Positions 17,282-26,002 of a stretch of DNA of 64,000 bases are shown here, piece by piece. The stretch comes from Acerihabitans sp035013185. Its GTDB lineage: Bacteria; Pseudomonadota; Gammaproteobacteria; Enterobacterales; Enterobacteriaceae. The stretch's first letter is position 1. Every line of letters begins with the position of its first letter. The stretch is from NCBI RefSeq assembly GCF_035013185.1, contig NZ_JAYGJO010000001.1, positions 1 to 64,000 of the forward strand. The letters are read 5' to 3'. The notes under the pieces are model-generated. The model saw only the letters and a program-made list of their open reading frames with translations, was not told the origin of the DNA and did no database searches. The translations under genes were made by a program, and so were the position numbers.

Positions 17282-18661
17282 TTATAGGGCGGGTGTAGCG
17301 GTTTTACTGTGAGGGTTGCGGGTGGTGGTGCCCGATAGGTTACGCATTAGCAGGGCAAATTTAAGCTCAAGGGCGTCAGGGATCGGTAAATAAACCGTAT
17401 GACCGTCGCCAGGTGCCACAGTAGCATCTGCACCGCTTTTGGTGACAATCCGCTGCAAAATGAAATTAATATTGCCCTCGGGGGTCATCAACTCGACGCT
17501 GTCGCCCAGTGAAAATTTATTTTTCACCACCACTTCCGCCAATCCATCGCGACGTACCCCGGTAAATTCGCCCACAAATTGCTGAGTGTCGGAAACAGAG
17601 TATCCCACGGCATAATTTTGCTGATCTTCATGCACATGGCGCCGCAAAAAACCCTCGGTGTAGCCACGATGAGCCAGACCTTCCAGCGTACGCAACAGTG
17701 TCGGATCGAAAGGTTTACCCGCCACGGCGTCGTCAATGGCCTGACGATAGACCTGAGCGGTACGCGCACAGTAATAAAAAGATTTGGTCCGCCCCTCGAT
17801 TTTCAGTGAGTGGACGCCCATGGCAGTCAGGCGCTCTACGTGGGCAATGGCCCGCAAATCCTTGGAGTTCATAATATAGGTGCCGTGTTCATCTTCAAAC
17901 GCACTCATATATTCGCCTGGACGCTGGGCTTCCTCCAGCATAAAAACCCGATCGGTCGGCGCGCCGATGCCCAACGTGGGTTCCACGTTCGTCACGGCTA
18001 TTGGTTCATGTTGGTGCACAATATTGCCGATATCATCTTCTTTGCCTTCCTGAACTTTATATTCCCAGCGACAGGCATTGGTACAGGCCCCCTGATTGGG
18101 GTCGCGCTTATTGAGATACCCCGACAACAGACAGCGGCCGGAGTAGGCCATGCACAGTGCGCCATGGACAAACACTTCCAGTTCGATTTCCGGCACTTCG
18201 CGGTGGATGTCTTCAATTTCTTCCAACGACAGTTCGCGCGACAGGATGACTCGTGTCAAACCGGCTTGGCTCCAGAATTTCACTGTTGCCCAATTAACCG
18301 CGTTGGCCTGTACCGACAGGTGGATAGGCATATCCGGGAACGCCTGGCGGACCAGCATGATCAAACCCGGGTCCGACATAATTAAGGCATCGGGGCCCAT
18401 CTCAATGACCGGCTGCAAGTCGCGTAAAAATGTTTTCAGCTTGGCATTGTGTGGCGCGATATTCACAACGACATAAAATTTTTTCCCTAAGCGATGGGCT
18501 TCATCAATGCCCAAGGCCAGGTTTTCATGATTGAATTCGTTGTTACGTACCCGCAGGCTGTAGCGTGGCTGTCCGGCGTATACCGCATCGGCACCGTAAG
18601 CAAAAGCGTAGCGCATGTTTTTTAACGAACCGGCTGGGGAAAGAAGTTCGGGAGTAAGCAT
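17282..18661 (-). CDS. yegQ: tRNA hydroxylation protein TrhP/YegQ, peptidase U32 family
   Basis: 459 residues (E. coli 453). The U32 domain carries ELLSPAGSLKNMRYAFAYGA at the start and the signature region EVFVHGALCMAYSGRCLLSG, with further cysteines in GACTNACRWEY that could bind an iron-sulfur cluster. E. coli YegQ (TrhP) takes part in prephenate-dependent 5-hydroxyuridine formation at tRNA wobble position 34. Single gene, ending next to the ERIC repeat. Confidence 0.93.
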   Translation of the reverse strand: MLTPELLSPAGSLKNMRYAFAYGADAVYAGQPRYSLRVRNNEFNHENLALGIDEAHRLGKKFYVVVNIAPHNAKLKTFLRDLQPVIEMGPDALIMSDPGLIMLVRQAFPDMPIHLSVQANAVNWATVKFWSQAGLTRVILSRELSLEEIEDIHREVPEIELEVFVHGALCMAYSGRCLLSGYLNKRDPNQGACTNACRWEYKVQEGKEDDIGNIVHQHEPIAVTNVEPTLGIGAPTDRVFMLEEAQRPGEYMSAFEDEHGTYIMNSKDLRAIAHVERLTAMGVHSLKIEGRTKSFYYCARTAQVYRQAIDDAVAGKPFDPTLLRTLEGLAHRGYTEGFLRRHVHEDQQNYAVGYSVSDTQQFVGEFTGVRRDGLAEVVVKNKFSLGDSVELMTPEGNINFILQRIVTKSGADATVAPGDGHTVYLPIPDALELKFALLMRNLSGTTTRNPHSKTATPAL

Positions 18662-18941
18662 GTTAAATCTCGTCTGATGTCAGGTCAGTCTGCCATGCAG
18701 TGGCAGTAAAGGACCGGATTTTAGACCCAATGGAGGAATAAATCAGCTAAAACCGGCCGACAACAGGGTGAATGCATTGAGCTGACGCACTCACATGGCC
18801 CCTGCCGACGTATCGTACCCTAACCGCCGGTTCTCTATGTTCTCAGGTTTGGGCCACGTATATTATGTCCAGCACCCTGCTCCTTGATAACCGGTGGTTG
18901 GGACTGCACGACGCTACAGTCAATGGACTGCGGGACAACAC

Positions 18942-19280
18942 CTACGATGTCATATCCATAATTTCTTCCGTCGCGGCGCATTTCATTGCCGCTTTAATCG
19001 CCTGTCGCGCGGCGGCTTCGGAGCTATAGGGGACGCTTTGCCCCAGTATTTGGTAGTTTTTGCCACGCAAAATGAAATACGGGCTTTGGCTTTTGGTTCG
19101 CATCAGCTCGTAGTTACTTTCATCTGGCGCATTGTAACGGGCGAAATTGATTGCATTCTCAGCTGACGCTTTACTGCAAAAAGTGTCGCTCGCAAGAATG
19201 ACTTCATCATTCAAGCCTTTGAGTTTAAAGATGAAATGCCCATTTCTTACTTTTTCAAGTTCATAATGTACGGTTGCCAT
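18942..19280 (-). CDS. yegP: YegP-like protein, two DUF1508 repeats
   Basis: 112 residues (E. coli YegP is 110). It consists of two tandem ~48-residue DUF1508 repeats: FIFKLKGLNDEVILASDTFC with an alanine-rich helix (KASAENAINFAR), then YFILRGKNYQILGQSVPYSS with AARQAIKAAMK. The function is not known to me. It lies between yegQ and baeR, as in E. coli. Confidence 0.9.
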   Translation of the reverse strand: MATVHYELEKVRNGHFIFKLKGLNDEVILASDTFCSKASAENAINFARYNAPDESNYELMRTKSQSPYFILRGKNYQILGQSVPYSSEAAARQAIKAAMKCAATEEIMDMTS

Positions 19281-19362
19281 GTCGGCTCCTCCATTCAGAC
19301 CGCGCTTTCACGCTAGTTCAAGTATAGGAGACTCCGGCGGGTTGTCACCGTGGCTAAAACGG

Positions 19363-20073
19363 TTAAGCAAAATCTCCTGCGTCCGCTTCCCAGCGATAAC
19401 CCATGCCATACACTGCACGGATAAACACCACATCATCGGCCAGGCTTTCCAGCTTACGGCGCAAGTTTTTTATATGGCTATCGATGGTGCGATCGGTCAC
19501 GACACGGTAGTCATCATAAATTAGGTCAAGCAGATTTTCTCGTGAGAATACCTGGCCGGGGGCACCAGACAAAATTTTTAACAGGCGAAATTCGGCGGGA
19601 GTGAGATCGAGCGGCATATCGCGAAACGAGGCTTTAAAGCGGTTTTCATCGATCTTAAGCGGGCTCGGTGTTCGCACAGTGACCAAAGGACGGTAGCAAC
19701 GGCGAATGATGGCCTTGACCCGCGCGACAACTTCGCGCGGGCTGTAGGGTTTGCAGATATAATCGTCGGCGCCGATCTCAAGTCCCAGCAAGCGGTCAAT
19801 TTCCTCGGTTTTAGCGGTCATCATGATGATGGGTACATCAGAAAACTGGCGAATCTCCCGGCAGACGGTCAAACCGTCCCATCCCGGCAGCATTAAATCG
19901 AGCAATATTAGCGCGGCAGGGGTTTTAAGCTGGTACTCAGCCACCTCGTCTCCGCGCGTCAGCCAATGAGTGCGGTAATCCGCCGCCTGCAGATAATCCA
20001 CTAACAGCTGCCCAAGCTTAGGCTCATCTTCGACGATCAGAATGGTTAGCTGTTCTATAATGTGTTCGCTCAT
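19363..20073 (-). CDS. baeR: Response regulator BaeR
   Basis: 236 residues, OmpR/PhoB type. The receiver domain has ILIVEDEPKLGQLL (acidic pocket), the phospho-acceptor Asp in LLDLMLPGWDGL, MMTAKTEE and the switch Lys in ICKPYSPRE. The winged HTH follows (PLDLTPAEFRLLKILSGAPG and VVTDRTIDSHIKNLRRKLES). BaeR activates the mdt operon and other envelope-stress genes. The ATG at 20073 overlaps the end of baeS by 4 bases. Confidence 0.95.
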   Translation of the reverse strand: MSEHIIEQLTILIVEDEPKLGQLLVDYLQAADYRTHWLTRGDEVAEYQLKTPAALILLDLMLPGWDGLTVCREIRQFSDVPIIMMTAKTEEIDRLLGLEIGADDYICKPYSPREVVARVKAIIRRCYRPLVTVRTPSPLKIDENRFKASFRDMPLDLTPAEFRLLKILSGAPGQVFSRENLLDLIYDDYRVVTDRTIDSHIKNLRRKLESLADDVVFIRAVYGMGYRWEADAGDFA

Positions 20074-21458
20074 ATCATCCTGGGCGGTTGGGGATCCAAC
20101 GGTAATTGTACCGTGATTTGCAGACCGCCAAAAGGTGAATGGGTGGCGAAAATGTGACCACCGTGGGCATCCACGATATTTTGGCAAATCGGTAGACCGA
20201 GTCCCGACCCGCCGCTGGCACGATTGCGCGAACTCTCGGTGCGGTAGAATCGCTCGAAGATTTGCTTAAGTTGCCGGTCATCTACCCCGGGCGCACTGTC
20301 GCGCCAGCGCAATGTCAGTGTGCCAGCCTGAATGTCACCGTCAATAAACATCTGCCCCGGCCCGTCGGTATAACGCAAACTGTTTTCTAATAGGTTTAGG
20401 AATAGCTGGGTCAGACGGTCGGGGTCGCCGAACACCCATGCCTGCTCCGGCAGCGCCCGGCCGATGGTCACGCCCTTTTGTTGGTAACGTTCGCCAAATG
20501 TGGCCAGCGCGATCTCCAACAAATGGATCGCGTCCACATGATCTTTTCGATAAGCTAACGCCCCGGAATCTGAAAGCGAGAGTTGATGTAGGTCATCCAC
20601 CAGCTTGGTTAGAATGGTCACTTCCGCCAGCAGGGATGAGAGTGAACCGGCGCTGAGTTGTCTGACGCCGTCCTGCAGTGCCTCAAGCTCGCCACGCAGT
20701 ATAGTGAGCGGGGTTCGCAGTTCGTGGGAAATATCGGCCATGAATTCGCGGCGCATCGCATCGTTTTTTTCCAGCGAAATAGCCAACAAATTAAAGTCAC
20801 CTGCGAGCCGCCCCAATTCGTCCCGGGTGCCGGTGACCACCCGGGCGGAGAAATTCCCACCGGCCAACTGATGGGTGCCATTCACCAGCTTTTTCACCGG
20901 AGCCAACAGCCCACGCGCGGTAAGCCAGGTCACTACCGCCGCCAGCAGTGCGGCCAATGCGACGATGAGCCAACTGGTACGGCGTTGTTGTGCGTCAAAG
21001 CTAATATCCACATTTCGAGTCAGACGATCCACCGGCGTGGACAGCACCCAGCCTACCAGGCTGCCGTTGACCTTGATGGCCCGTTGCGGTCCTTCATTGG
21101 GTAACGGTGCATTGGGGCCGACCAGCTTTTGCCGCTTGGCATCCACTACCCAAATTTGCGTTCGCATGCCGTGGGGCGGCAGTGATTGACCTTCGTCTAC
21201 GTTTTGTTCAAATGAGCGTAGCAGTTGATAGACAAAACGATCGTTATTGCGCAAAAAACGCCAGTCACCATGCTGTTGGTACTGTTCGGCCAACGCCGTG
21301 CTCAATAACTCGATGCGTTGGTAATTGCTGCGTTTAATATAATCAATAAAACCACGCTCAAAACTGACCCGCACGCCCCAGTGCATGGTGATCACCACCA
21401 GCATGCAGGTGGCAAAAATGGCGAGAAACAGTTTGGCGGTAATCCCGAATTTTATCAT
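20070..21458 (-). CDS. baeS: Envelope-stress sensor histidine kinase BaeS
   Basis: 462 residues. It has one membrane helix at the N-terminus (LFLAIFATCMLVVITMHWGV), a periplasmic sensor part, a second helix (SWLIVALAALLAAVVTWL), HAMP, then HisKA with FMADISHELRTPLTILRGEL (phosphorylated His), and HATPase_c with LLENSLRYTDG, SAPGVDD and GGSGLGLPI. It senses envelope disturbance and toxic compounds and phosphorylates BaeR. It is the fifth gene of mdtABCD-baeSR, 3 bases after mdtD. Confidence 0.95.
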   Translation of the reverse strand: MIKFGITAKLFLAIFATCMLVVITMHWGVRVSFERGFIDYIKRSNYQRIELLSTALAEQYQQHGDWRFLRNNDRFVYQLLRSFEQNVDEGQSLPPHGMRTQIWVVDAKRQKLVGPNAPLPNEGPQRAIKVNGSLVGWVLSTPVDRLTRNVDISFDAQQRRTSWLIVALAALLAAVVTWLTARGLLAPVKKLVNGTHQLAGGNFSARVVTGTRDELGRLAGDFNLLAISLEKNDAMRREFMADISHELRTPLTILRGELEALQDGVRQLSAGSLSSLLAEVTILTKLVDDLHQLSLSDSGALAYRKDHVDAIHLLEIALATFGERYQQKGVTIGRALPEQAWVFGDPDRLTQLFLNLLENSLRYTDGPGQMFIDGDIQAGTLTLRWRDSAPGVDDRQLKQIFERFYRTESSRNRASGGSGLGLPICQNIVDAHGGHIFATHSPFGGLQITVQLPLDPQPPRMI

Positions 21459-21461
21459 GCT

Positions 21462-22916
21462 TCATTTTCCACCCGGTGAGCGTTGCGTTAATAATCCGTT
21501 TTGATTGGTATCTGGTGGCACCCGGGCAAACACCAGGGCCGGTAGTGCAATCACCAAGGCCATACAAATAAAGGTTGGGATGAAAAGAGCGCGCATGGAC
21601 TCACCCGACAGCGGGCCAGCGGCCCCGACAAACAAACCCAGCAATATGCCTGCTGTGGTCACACCCAGACTCATTGCCAACTGCATGGTCATCGACAGCA
21701 GGCTGTTGCCGCCGCTGGCCAGTTCGTCGGGCAAATCCTTAAGGGTCAGCGTATTCATCGAGGTAAAGCGCATGGCGTTGACCACTCCCTGGAAAAAGAG
21801 CACCACCGGGATGGCGTAATCCCATCCCGCCAATGCGACCAGGGGAAGGGTCAGACTGATGACGGCCAATCCGAGCGTGGCGCCGGTAAGCACCCGCCTG
21901 TAGCCTACGCGGTTAACCAATTGCACAATGATACGTTTGGTACCCATGCTGCCGATAACCATCGGAATCATCATCAGGCCGGAATGGAAAGGGGTGAACC
22001 CTAGCCCCAATTGTAAAAAAAGCGGTGTCATAAACGGCAGCATCCCGCTGCCAATGCGCCCAAGCAGGCTACCCAGCAAACCTATGGAAAAGGTCGGGGT
22101 ATTGAATAGTTGCAGGTTAAACAAGGCCCTGTCATTACCACGGGCATGCCGCCAGTAGGTAAACAGTGCCAGCAGTCCGGTGAGCACCAGCAAGGCAATG
22201 TACGGTGCTGCGAGATTAAGACCTTTGCTCCCATCCAGCGCCAGGGTCAGTGTAGCCATACCCGTTGCCAGCAGCAAAAAGCCCCATGCGTCAAAGCGCC
22301 GGGTCGGCATGCTGTAGTTAGGCATGAGCAGCCAGGTAATGAGTGCGCCGACCACGCCTACCGGCAGGTTAATCAGAAAGATCCAGTGCCAACTGACATA
22401 CTCGACCAAAAAACCGCCCAGGGCTGGGCCGACCAGGGGACCGATTTGCCCGGGCAGGGTGACAAATGCCATTGCCGCCATATACTGCGAACGCGGGACG
22501 ATTTTCATCACCGTCAGACGACCCACTGGCACCATCATGGCACCGCCAATTCCCTGGACCACCCGCGACCCTACCAGCGCTTGCAAGGTTTCGGCTTGTG
22601 CACACAGTAGCGATCCCAGGCTAAATAGCACGATGGCACTGAAAAAAACATGTTTTACCCCGAAGCGATCGGCCAACCAACCGCTGGCCGGCAGCATAAT
22701 CGCCACGGTCAGCACATAGGCAACGATAACCAAATGCATATGCAGCGGGCTGGTGCCCAGACTGTGGGCCATTGAGGGTAGCGCAGTATTAACAATGGTC
22801 GTGTCCAGCGTTTGCATAAAAAAGCCAAAGGCCACGGTCCACAACTGCCAATGCACCGAAGCGGAGGGCGCAGACGAGGTGGTGGCTAAGTCATGATGAA
22901 AAGGGTGCCAGCGCAT
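21462..22916 (-). CDS. mdtD: Putative MFS transporter MdtD
   Basis: 484 residues (E. coli MdtD 471). A DHA2-type transporter with ~14 hydrophobic helices: FMQTLDTTIVNTALPSMAHS, then LPASGWLADRFGVKHVF (motif A), then VGSRVVQGIGGAMMVPVGRL. It lies in the mdtABCD-baeSR operon, 5 bases after mdtC. In E. coli it is not needed for the MdtABC pump, and its substrate is uncertain. Confidence 0.93.
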   Translation of the reverse strand: MRWHPFHHDLATTSSAPSASVHWQLWTVAFGFFMQTLDTTIVNTALPSMAHSLGTSPLHMHLVIVAYVLTVAIMLPASGWLADRFGVKHVFFSAIVLFSLGSLLCAQAETLQALVGSRVVQGIGGAMMVPVGRLTVMKIVPRSQYMAAMAFVTLPGQIGPLVGPALGGFLVEYVSWHWIFLINLPVGVVGALITWLLMPNYSMPTRRFDAWGFLLLATGMATLTLALDGSKGLNLAAPYIALLVLTGLLALFTYWRHARGNDRALFNLQLFNTPTFSIGLLGSLLGRIGSGMLPFMTPLFLQLGLGFTPFHSGLMMIPMVIGSMGTKRIIVQLVNRVGYRRVLTGATLGLAVISLTLPLVALAGWDYAIPVVLFFQGVVNAMRFTSMNTLTLKDLPDELASGGNSLLSMTMQLAMSLGVTTAGILLGLFVGAAGPLSGESMRALFIPTFICMALVIALPALVFARVPPDTNQNGLLTQRSPGGK

Positions 22917-22921
22917 AGGGC

Positions 22922-25900
22922 TTACTCAAGTGAATGAACGCTAGCCGGATGGGCGTCCGGGCGAAATTGTCGTCTTAACTTATCGAAGAACAGATAAATC
23001 ACCGGTGTGGTGTAAAGGGTCATCAACTGACTCACCACTAAACCACCAACGATGGTAATACCCAGTGGCTGGCGCATTTCTGCACCGTCGCCGCTGCTTA
23101 ATGCCAGCGGCAGTGCGCCAAACAGCGCCGCCAGGGTGGTCATGATAATGGGCCGAAAGCGCAGTTGACAGGCCTGGAAAATAGCGTCAAACGCACTAAT
23201 GCCGCTTTGTCGCTGGGCGCTAAGGGCAAAATCCACCATCATGATGGCGTTCTTTTTTACGATGCCTATTAATAATAAAATCCCGATCAATGCGATCAGG
23301 CTAAACGGCGCGTGAAATAATTCCAGTGCCAGCAGCGCGCCAATACCCGCCGAGGGCAAGGTGGATAAAATGGTCAGTGGATGGATATAACTCTCATACA
23401 GAATGCCCAATACGATATAGACCGTGGCGATGGCCGCCAGGATCAAGATTAACTGCGCATGCTGAGTCTGCTGGAACGCCTTGGCGGTTCCGGCGAAACT
23501 GCCGCGCACGTCGGCGGGCACACCCAAACGGGTCATCGCCCGTTCGATGGCGTCCGAGGCGGTGGACAGGGCCACGCCGTCTGGCAGGTTAAACGAAAGG
23601 GTGGATGATGCCGATAGCCCTTGATGATTAACTGATAAGGGGGCATTGGTCGGCTGCCAGTGGGCAAACGAGGACAGGGGGATGGACTGGCCGTCTTGGT
23701 TGATGAGAAACATTTGTTTCAGTGCGCTAGGATCCTGGGTATAGGCCGGAGCCACTTCCATGACCACCTTGTACTGGTTAAGCGGTTGGTAAATAGTGGA
23801 AATTTGTCGTTGGCCAAAGGCGTTGTTCAGCAGATTGTTGACATCGGCCACCGACAGTCCCAATCGGGCCAGTACGTCACGGTTATATATCAGGCCCAGT
23901 TCCGCCCCCTGGTCTTCTTGATCGGAATTCACATCGACCAGTTCGGGCAGCGCCATTAGCGCTTGACGAACCTTTGGCTCCCACGTGCGCAAATCGGTTA
24001 AATCGTCCGCTAGCAGGCTGTACTGATAATTGGCGCTGGACTGTCTCCCCCCCACCCGGACGTCCTGTACCGCCATTAAGAACAGGTTGGCTCCTGGCTC
24101 CTTGGCCAATTTCAGGCGCAGGCGATCAATCACCGCCTGGGCATTGTCATGGCGTTGGGATAAGGGCTTAAGCGAAATATACATCGATCCCGAATTGGTC
24201 CGTGAACCGCCGGTGTACCCGGTGACGTTGTCCACCGCCGGATCTTCGCCGACGATGTGCATAAAGTCGCGCAATTTGCCGCGCATGGCCTGGAAAGAGA
24301 TACTCTGGTCAGCTTTGATTGAACCCACAAGCCGACCGGTATCCTGTTGCGGCATAAACGTTTTGGGTATGGAAATATAGAGCCATAGGTTTAACACCAG
24401 GGTCGCCAGAAATAGCGCCAGTACCCAACCGGCATGATGCAGTACCCAATGCAGGGTGCGGGCGTATCCTCGCTGCAGCCATAGCATCACCGCGTTAAAA
24501 CGATCGGGCCGGGCGCGCGGCGCGGGGGCATGTAACAATCTGGCGCAGAGCATGGGCGTCAGCGTCAAAGAGATAATCATTGAAATGAGTATCGCCACGG
24601 ACAGCGTGACGGCGAATTCCCGGAATAACCGGCCGGGCAGGCCGCTCATCAACAACAGTGGAATAAATACCGCGATCAAAGACAGGCTCATGGACAAAAC
24701 GGTAAATCCGACTTCCTTGACCCCCAGTAACGCTGCAGCCAACGGCTTCATACCGTTTTCCACATGGCGGGACGTATTTTCCACCACCACAATAGCGTCA
24801 TCCACCACAAAACCGGTGGCAATAGTCAGCGCCATCAGTGAGATATTGTTCAGGCTGAATCCGCACAAATACATGGCGGCAAAGGTACCAATTAACGATA
24901 CCGGCACCGCCAGCGCCGGAATGAGCGTTGCACGCCAGGAACGTAAAAACAGCAATACCACCAGAATCACCAGTGCCACCGCGATGATCAACGATTGTTC
25001 CACTTCCGCCAGGGAGGCGCGGATGGTTGGCGAACGATCCTGGGCAATATTCACTTTGATTGCGGCGGGTATGCTGGCGCGCAGGGCCGGCAGCGCGTCG
25101 CGTACGTGCTGGACCGTTGAGATGATATTGGCATCCGGGGATCGGAAGATCACCAGCAGTATCGCCGGTTTGCCATTGGCCATGCCGGCATTACGCACGT
25201 CCTGCACGGAGTCGATAACGTTGGCCACATCACGCAGTCGTACTGCACCACCGTTAGTGTAATGAACAATCAGCGGTTGGTATTCTTTGGCGCTAAACAA
25301 CGCATCGTTGCTGCGAATCTGCCAGCGGGAGCTATCATTTTCTACCGCGCCCTGGGGTCGACGCACGTTGGCCTGGCTGATAGCCTGGCGAACGGCGTCC
25401 AGGGAGACGCCTTGGTTAAATAACGCCTGTGGGTTTAGCTCCACTCGTACTGCAGGTAAGGAGCCGCCGCCCACCGTCACGGTACCCACACCGTCCAGTT
25501 GGGAAATATTCTGTGCCAACTGGGTAGAGGCAATATCATAGAGTTGGCCCTGGCTATAGGTATCCGAGGTCATGGTCAAGATCATGATAGGTGCGTCGGA
25601 CGGATTGATTTTGCGATACTGTGGCCGATTGGGCATACCGCTCGGCAGCAAGCTTTGCGCGGCATTGAGCGCGGCCTGAACATCGCGCGCCGCGCCATTG
25701 ATATCACGGTCAAAATCAAATTGCAGGATGATGCGGGTGCTGCCCAGACTGCTGGACGAGGTCATTTCGTTGACCCCGGCCACATGGCCCAGCGCCCGCT
25801 CCAACGGCGTTGCGACCGAGGAGGCCATGGTTTCCGGTGATGCACCCGGCAGGCTGGCGGTGACCAGCAACACCGGAAAATCCACCTGTGGCAGCGGTGC

Positions 25901-26002
25901 CACCGGCAGCAGGCGAAAACCGAGCACGCCGCACAGCGCAATCGCCAGGGTCAGTAGCAGTGTGGCCACCGGCCGGTAGATAAACCAGGCAAAAAATTTC
26001 AT
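22922..26002 (-). CDS. mdtC: RND multidrug efflux pump subunit MdtC
   Basis: 1026 residues (E. coli 1025). Inner-membrane RND transporter with 12 predicted helices and two large periplasmic loops. Visible marks are the N-terminal FAWFIYRPVATLLLTLAIAL, LMALTIATGFVVDDAIVVVE containing the proton-relay Asp pair of helix 4, and GILLLIGIVKKNAIMMVDFA after helix 10. MdtB and MdtC form a heterotrimer that works with MdtA and TolC to export bile salts, novobiocin and related compounds. Start codon overlaps the mdtB stop by 4 bases. Confidence 0.97.
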   Translation of the reverse strand: MKFFAWFIYRPVATLLLTLAIALCGVLGFRLLPVAPLPQVDFPVLLVTASLPGASPETMASSVATPLERALGHVAGVNEMTSSSSLGSTRIILQFDFDRDINGAARDVQAALNAAQSLLPSGMPNRPQYRKINPSDAPIMILTMTSDTYSQGQLYDIASTQLAQNISQLDGVGTVTVGGGSLPAVRVELNPQALFNQGVSLDAVRQAISQANVRRPQGAVENDSSRWQIRSNDALFSAKEYQPLIVHYTNGGAVRLRDVANVIDSVQDVRNAGMANGKPAILLVIFRSPDANIISTVQHVRDALPALRASIPAAIKVNIAQDRSPTIRASLAEVEQSLIIAVALVILVVLLFLRSWRATLIPALAVPVSLIGTFAAMYLCGFSLNNISLMALTIATGFVVDDAIVVVENTSRHVENGMKPLAAALLGVKEVGFTVLSMSLSLIAVFIPLLLMSGLPGRLFREFAVTLSVAILISMIISLTLTPMLCARLLHAPAPRARPDRFNAVMLWLQRGYARTLHWVLHHAGWVLALFLATLVLNLWLYISIPKTFMPQQDTGRLVGSIKADQSISFQAMRGKLRDFMHIVGEDPAVDNVTGYTGGSRTNSGSMYISLKPLSQRHDNAQAVIDRLRLKLAKEPGANLFLMAVQDVRVGGRQSSANYQYSLLADDLTDLRTWEPKVRQALMALPELVDVNSDQEDQGAELGLIYNRDVLARLGLSVADVNNLLNNAFGQRQISTIYQPLNQYKVVMEVAPAYTQDPSALKQMFLINQDGQSIPLSSFAHWQPTNAPLSVNHQGLSASSTLSFNLPDGVALSTASDAIERAMTRLGVPADVRGSFAGTAKAFQQTQHAQLILILAAIATVYIVLGILYESYIHPLTILSTLPSAGIGALLALELFHAPFSLIALIGILLLIGIVKKNAIMMVDFALSAQRQSGISAFDAIFQACQLRFRPIIMTTLAALFGALPLALSSGDGAEMRQPLGITIVGGLVVSQLMTLYTTPVIYLFFDKLRRQFRPDAHPASVHSLE

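Noticed and set aside
20074..20187. 38-codon upstream extension of baeR
   Set aside because: It lies inside baeS in another frame; the BaeR family starts at 20073 with an ATGA overlap.
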